Below, in pieces: positions 60,840 to 64,000 of a stretch of DNA of 64,000 nt; the stretch's first letter is position 1, and the number at the start of each line of letters is the position of its first letter. Both the position numbers and the translations under genes were made by a program. Below the pieces are notes generated by a model that saw nothing but the letters and a program-made list of their open reading frames with translations, ran no database searches and had not been told where the DNA came from. Source of the DNA: Planctomycetota bacterium. Lineage in GTDB: Bacteria > Planctomycetota > B15-G4. The stretch is taken from NCBI GenBank assembly GCA_029259745.1, contig JAJDEO010000020.1, positions 62,001 through 126,000 on the forward strand. The letters run 5' to 3'.

Positions 60840-61166
60840 TCAGACCGAGAACGACGTTCCGCAACCGCAGGTGCCGGACGCGTTCGGGTTGTTCCAGACG
60901 AAGCCGCGCTTGTTCACGTCGTCCTCGAAGTCGAGCACGATGTTCTCGAGGTAGGCGATCGCGTCGCTCGCGAGTGCGACCTTCAGCGATCCGAAGCTGC
61001 GCTCGACATCGCCCTCATGCGCATCGTCGTGGAACTGCATGAGGTACGAGAACCCGCTGCAGCCGCCGCCCGTCACGGAGAGCCTGAGGCGGTAATCCTC
61101 GCTGAGGCCCTGATCGGCCATGATGCGCTCGACTTCAGCGACGGCCTTGTCCGTGAGAGTGATCAT
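60840..61166 (-). CDS. HesB/IscA/ErpA-type Fe-S cluster carrier
   Basis: A 108-residue A-type carrier that binds and delivers Fe-S clusters in the cytosol. The three invariant Cys are present: Cys36 in GGGCSGFSY, and Cys100 and Cys102 in GTCGCGTSF. Length is typical. ATG 61166 starts the family's ITLTDKAVAEV. It could be IscA, ErpA or SufA; neighbours give no clue, although the radical SAM, Rieske and lipoate systems in this window all need Fe-S clusters. Confidence 0.93.
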   Translation of the reverse strand: MITLTDKAVAEVERIMADQGLSEDYRLRLSVTGGGCSGFSYLMQFHDDAHEGDVERSFGSLKVALASDAIAYLENIVLDFEDDVNKRGFVWNNPNASGTCGCGTSFSV

Positions 61167-61325
61167 CGTCTTTCGTCCGTGACTCGAGGTGAGAAACAAG
61201 CGGTGTGTGCCCCGCTCTGCGCAAAGAATAGCACGCAGGAACGGGGAGCGCGTGGGGCCGAAAGTGCGGGCTTCGCGGTGCGGCGAGAACGCCGCGTCAG
61301 ACGGAGGTACGGGAGACCTGGCAGC

Positions 61326-61482
61326 CTGTTGAAGAACTGCTCCGAGTGCGACGTGCGTGACCGAGTACGCCTGTGCACGTGTGGGAACGCAGGCGAGTCG
61401 GTGGATTCGTCGAGGCTCCCGAGCTCGCACAGGCGCGCTCGGGTGCGTGCAGCGTGCCGGATGAGTTCTTCAGCGGGCTGCT
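61326..61482. repeat. dispersed intergenic repeat, relative of 28906-29050
   Basis: CTGTTGAAGAACTGCTCC (61326 on) resembles the minus strand at 28991-28953, and CGTGCCGGATGAGTTCTTCA (61453 on) resembles both arms of the element at 28906-29050. GGATTCGTCGAGG at 61403-61415 also occurs at 36484-36496 and, inverted, at 8637-8649, again outside genes. The rest of the 314-bp gap (61167-61480) shows no gene. It ends at the stop codon of the next minus-strand gene. Confidence 0.45.
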
Positions 61483-61726
61483 AGCTGCGCCAGACCTTCG
61501 AGACCTCGGACGACTCGAAACGACGCTCGGTCTCGGTTTCGGGATCGATGATGACGCCGCGCTGCTGGACGGAGTTGTAGAGCATGCCGCCGTGGATGAC
61601 TTCGCCGTCCTTGAAGAACAGCGTGGCCGTCTCGCCTGCGCCGATGCTGTCGAGCTTCGCGCAGAGTTCGAGCGACGACATCGACTTGGCCTTCGACTTC
61701 TTGGTCTTCGCCAGTGTGGTGTTCAT
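61481..61726 (-). CDS. small hypothetical protein
   Basis: An 81-residue soluble protein: a Lys/Ser-rich N-terminus (MNTTLAKTKKSKAKS) and a compact beta-rich body (LDSIGAGETATLFFKDGEVI, GVIIDPETETERRF). GGGAGG seven bases upstream of ATG 61726 supports expression. The body has an Sm-like feel (short strands, G-E-V-I-x-G-x), but I cannot assign a family. Its TAG stop sits at the end of a repeat element. Confidence 0.65.
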   Translation of the reverse strand: MNTTLAKTKKSKAKSMSSLELCAKLDSIGAGETATLFFKDGEVIHGGMLYNSVQQRGVIIDPETETERRFESSEVSKVWRS

Positions 61727-61851
61727 GTGGTGCCTCCCTGTAGTCGAGAGCGCGCCAGGGGCAGGCGCACTCGGACGGAGTGTCGTGTGATCCAACGCGT
61801 GTCGCTCAGCCGTGGCGCTGTCGCTGCCTGATCGGGCTGAGGCGAATCCGA

Positions 61852-61941
61852 GATCTGGGTATTTGCGATACGGTTTTTGTCGGATCCGTGCGAAGCCCGG
61901 GAGGATAGCAAGGGATCTGGGTATCGGCTATATGTTTTCCG
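61852..61941. promoter_or_regulatory. AT-rich control region with direct repeats before queD
   Basis: GATCTGGGTAT starts two ~28-bp direct repeats (61852 and 61914), each followed by a GATA/CTATA step and a run of four or five T. This 338-bp gap is far richer in A and T than the rest of the window and separates divergent genes. It may hold promoters or a regulator's tandem sites. No riboswitch pattern that I know was recognised. Confidence 0.35.
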
Positions 61942-62064
61942 ATCAAGCGACCGATGCGTCACTTGCCGGGCGATCGTGTAAGTCTTGTGTCGATCAAAGT
62001 TTATGCTACACAGACGCGCCCATTGTCGTTTCCCGAGAGGGTCCCGCGGGGCCCCATTTGCCCG

Positions 62065-62478
62065 ATGATCGAGCTCACACGCCAGGTCGAGTTTTCGGCC
62101 TCCCATCGCCTCCACAATCCGTCCCTGTCGGCCGAGGAAAACGTCGAGCTCTTCGGGATCTGCAACAACGCCCACGGTCACGGCCACAACTACGTGCTCG
62201 ACGTCACGCTGCGCGGTGCGGCCGACCCGAAGACGGGCATGGTCATGGATCTCAATCGGCTGGCCATTCTGCTCGACGACCTCGTCGTGCGGCAGCTCGA
62301 CCACAAGCACCTCAGCGAGGACGTCCCGTGGCTCTCCGGCATGGTGACCACGGCCGAGAACGTCGTGGCGGCCATCTGGGACCGGATCGCGGGCCCGCTC
62401 GACGGGCGTCTCCACCGCCTGCGTCTCTACGAGTCGCGCCAGAACTTCGTCGACTATCTGGGGCCGCAGGCCTCGTGA
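62065..62478 (+). CDS. queD: 6-carboxy-5,6,7,8-tetrahydropterin synthase / PTPS family (QueD)
   Basis: A 137-residue zinc enzyme of the PTPS/QueD family, acting on dihydroneopterin triphosphate in queuosine (7-deazaguanine) or pterin synthesis. Zinc ligands are His14 in FSASHRLH and His39/His41 in HGHGHNY; the catalytic Cys33 lies in GICNNAHGHG, the QueD-like spacing. Glu at LYESRQNF is the usual C-terminal anchor residue. ATG 62065 matches the family start; the open frame reaches back to 61954 without conservation. Its TGA overlaps the next ATG (TGATG). No other que genes are visible. Confidence 0.88.
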   Translation: MIELTRQVEFSASHRLHNPSLSAEENVELFGICNNAHGHGHNYVLDVTLRGAADPKTGMVMDLNRLAILLDDLVVRQLDHKHLSEDVPWLSGMVTTAENVVAAIWDRIAGPLDGRLHRLRLYESRQNFVDYLGPQAS

Positions 62479-63893
62479 TGGGCGTCCGACGAGTCGTGGG
62501 GTGGCTCGTGATCGCGCTGGCGCTGGGTGCCTGCGGAAAGGCTCCGCAGACGTCGACCGTGGCCGTCGGTGGGGGTCCGCTGGCCGGGCACGACTGCCTG
62601 ATCCTCGTGCTCGACGCCCTGGCGGCTGATCATCTCGGCAGCTACGGCAGCAAGCACGCGACCTCGCCGCACATCGACGCTCTCGCCGAGGACGGCGTGC
62701 GCTTCGACCAAGCCTGGTCGCAGACGTCCTGGACGCTGGCCTCCACGGCCAGCCTCATGACCGGCCTCTACCAGGAGAGCCACGGCGTCACGCAGAAGAC
62801 GAACCGGCTGGGCGCGCGCGACCTCACGATCGCCGAGGCCTTCACCGAGGCGGGCTACGAGACGCTGGGCTTCGGCCAGAACCCGTTCGCGTCGACGGCC
62901 TTCGGCATGGACCGCGGCTTCGACAGCTTCGAGGATCTCTATCGCGACGAGGGCCAGCGCGCCGATGCCGGGCTCACCGACCGCGTCATCGCGTCGCTGG
63001 CCAGCGACGCCGAAAAGCGCCGTCCGCGCTTCGTCTACGCCCACTACCGCCGCCCGCACGCGCCCTACGACGCACCGCCGGAGATCGCCGCCGAGTTCAC
63101 CGACCCGAGCTACCGCGGACACATCACCGGCTCGGCCGACGACCTCCTCGCGCACAACAGTGGCGCGCGGCCGATCGGTCTGTCCGACAAGCGCCAGCTG
63201 CGCGGCCTCTACGACGCGGGGATCTACGCGGTCGACGCCGAAATCGGACGCCTGCTCGACGCGATCGACCTCTCGCGCACGCTCGTCATCGTCCTCTCGG
63301 ATCACGGCGAGGCCTTTGGGCGCCACGGTGCCTACGGCCACAACAGCCAGTCGTTCGAGCCGATGGTCAACATCCCGCTCATCGTCGCGCACCCCGATCT
63401 TGCGCGCGGCCGCGTCGTCAACCAGCCCGTCATGTCGATCGACATCTTCCCGACGCTCGCCGAGCTGTTCGGCTTCGACACGAGCGGCACGCTGATCCAG
63501 GGTCACTCCTTCGGACCGCGCCTCGCCGTCGGTGCGAGCATGCCCGTCGCCGGTGACGAGCGTCGCCCGGTCTTCACGTCGTCACGTGACTTCGGCGACG
63601 CGCGCCAGATGCAGGCCGTGCTCGTCGGCGACCTCAAGCTCGTCCGCAGCGGCCGCCGCGACTTCGTCTTCGACCTCGCGAACGACCCGCGCGAGCAGCG
63701 CGACATCGCGCTGAACCGCCCGGCCGACACCGCCGATCTCGTGGCGCTTCTCGAAGATTGGAAGCACAACCAGCACGCCGGCGCCGCCGACGCGGCCGAG
63801 ATCGCTGCCGACATCGAAGCCGAGCTGCGAGCGCTCGGCTACATGGGCGGCGCGCCGGTCGAAGAACAACCCGCCGAGCCCGACGACAAGTAA
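62478..63893 (+). CDS. sulfatase-superfamily lipoprotein
   Basis: A 471-residue envelope lipoprotein (lipobox ALGAC, Cys19) with the alkaline-phosphatase/sulfatase fold. DCLILVLDALAADHLGSYG carries the first metal Asp (about 46). The nucleophile region TSWTLASTASLMTGLY has Thr86 in place of the formylglycine Cys and Ala88 in place of the CxPxR Pro. VIVLSDHGEAFGRHGAYGHN provides further metal ligands. It resembles the protein at 36568-38604 but lacks its N-terminal beta domain. The C-terminus (LRALGYMGG) is typical of sulfatases. Start overlaps the queD stop, so the two are co-translated. Confidence 0.87.
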   Translation: MGVRRVVGWLVIALALGACGKAPQTSTVAVGGGPLAGHDCLILVLDALAADHLGSYGSKHATSPHIDALAEDGVRFDQAWSQTSWTLASTASLMTGLYQESHGVTQKTNRLGARDLTIAEAFTEAGYETLGFGQNPFASTAFGMDRGFDSFEDLYRDEGQRADAGLTDRVIASLASDAEKRRPRFVYAHYRRPHAPYDAPPEIAAEFTDPSYRGHITGSADDLLAHNSGARPIGLSDKRQLRGLYDAGIYAVDAEIGRLLDAIDLSRTLVIVLSDHGEAFGRHGAYGHNSQSFEPMVNIPLIVAHPDLARGRVVNQPVMSIDIFPTLAELFGFDTSGTLIQGHSFGPRLAVGASMPVAGDERRPVFTSSRDFGDARQMQAVLVGDLKLVRSGRRDFVFDLANDPREQRDIALNRPADTADLVALLEDWKHNQHAGAADAAEIAADIEAELRALGYMGGAPVEEQPAEPDDK

Positions 63894-63904
63894 CGCGAGG
63901 GCGT

Positions 63905-64000
63905 CAGCCGTCGTGCGGCCAGGCGTCGAGCGGCGTGCCTTCGGGAAGCACCGTCTCGCTCTCGACGTAGTTGAGGGCTTCGAGCGCCTCGAGCTGCTCG
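63905..64000 (-). CDS. 3' end of a gene, possibly another sulfatase-like protein (cut by window)
   Basis: Thirty-one codons and a TGA are visible on the minus strand: QLEALEALNYVESETVLPEG then TPLDAWPHDG. The L-x-A-L-x-Y-V-E pattern just before the end resembles the C-termini of sulfatase-superfamily proteins such as the one ending at 63893 (LRALGYMGG). It converges on that gene with an 11-base gap. Most of the gene is beyond the window; the family is a guess. Confidence 0.4.

Overview
The window is 64 kb of GC-rich bacterial chromosome, densely coded on both strands. I found no tRNA, rRNA, CRISPR array, transposase or prophage gene. The gene mix suggests a planctomycete (Planctomycetota): a membrane Ser/Thr kinase fused to a formylglycine-generating-enzyme-like domain, several sulfatase-superfamily lipoproteins, large secreted FG-GAP, beta-helix and IPT proteins sharing a C-terminal module, a PPi-type phosphofructokinase and many lipoproteins. 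This is inference from gene content; no marker gene fixes the lineage.

Layout. 1-3842: E2 (cut by the window edge), E1 alpha and E3 of a 2-oxo acid dehydrogenase complex, followed by lipB, which makes the E2 cofactor. 4306-9078: small lipoproteins, membrane proteins and mazG. 9310-14922: a secreted beta-helix protein, a membrane-anchored esterase fusion and a methyltransferase. 15008-17942: a tight operon of hydrolase, SirB1-like protein and degenerate sigma-54 activator. 18023-28702: GNAT, SWIM/SNF2 helicase, homocysteine methyltransferase, M1 peptidase and a carboxypeptidase-regulatory-like surface protein. 29181-30980: clpS, a DUF2017 gene and a sirtuin pseudogene broken by a repeat element. 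31048-36346: secreted IPT and FG-GAP proteins, a radical SAM/SPASM enzyme and a ClpP-like protease. 36568-41035: sulfatase-like lipoprotein, Rieske protein, MiaE, DbpA. 41052-44683: S41-like protein, a probable AhpD-family selenoprotein, a cupredoxin-like lipoprotein and a glycosyltransferase. 44693-53219: serine hydrolase, DUF547 protein, two membrane glycosyltransferases, SDR, Rho-N protein and enoyl-CoA hydratase. 53488-60727: PPi-phosphofructokinase, a SIR2-like/STAND/TPR protein and the kinase-FGE protein. 60840-64000: IscA-like protein, small protein, QueD/PTPS, sulfatase-like lipoprotein and the end of a further gene.

The most notable observation is at 42464-43048. An AhpD-family gene has an in-frame TGA exactly where the second Cys of its CxxC motif belongs, and a 7-bp perfect hairpin with a 6-nt loop follows at the spacing expected of a bacterial SECIS element. 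This predicts a CxxU selenoprotein. Other leads are a SIR2-like/STAND protein with an RGG tail (55013-57409), overlapping Rieske and MiaE genes, a dispersed repeat family that disrupted a sirtuin gene, and a C-terminal module shared by secreted proteins.
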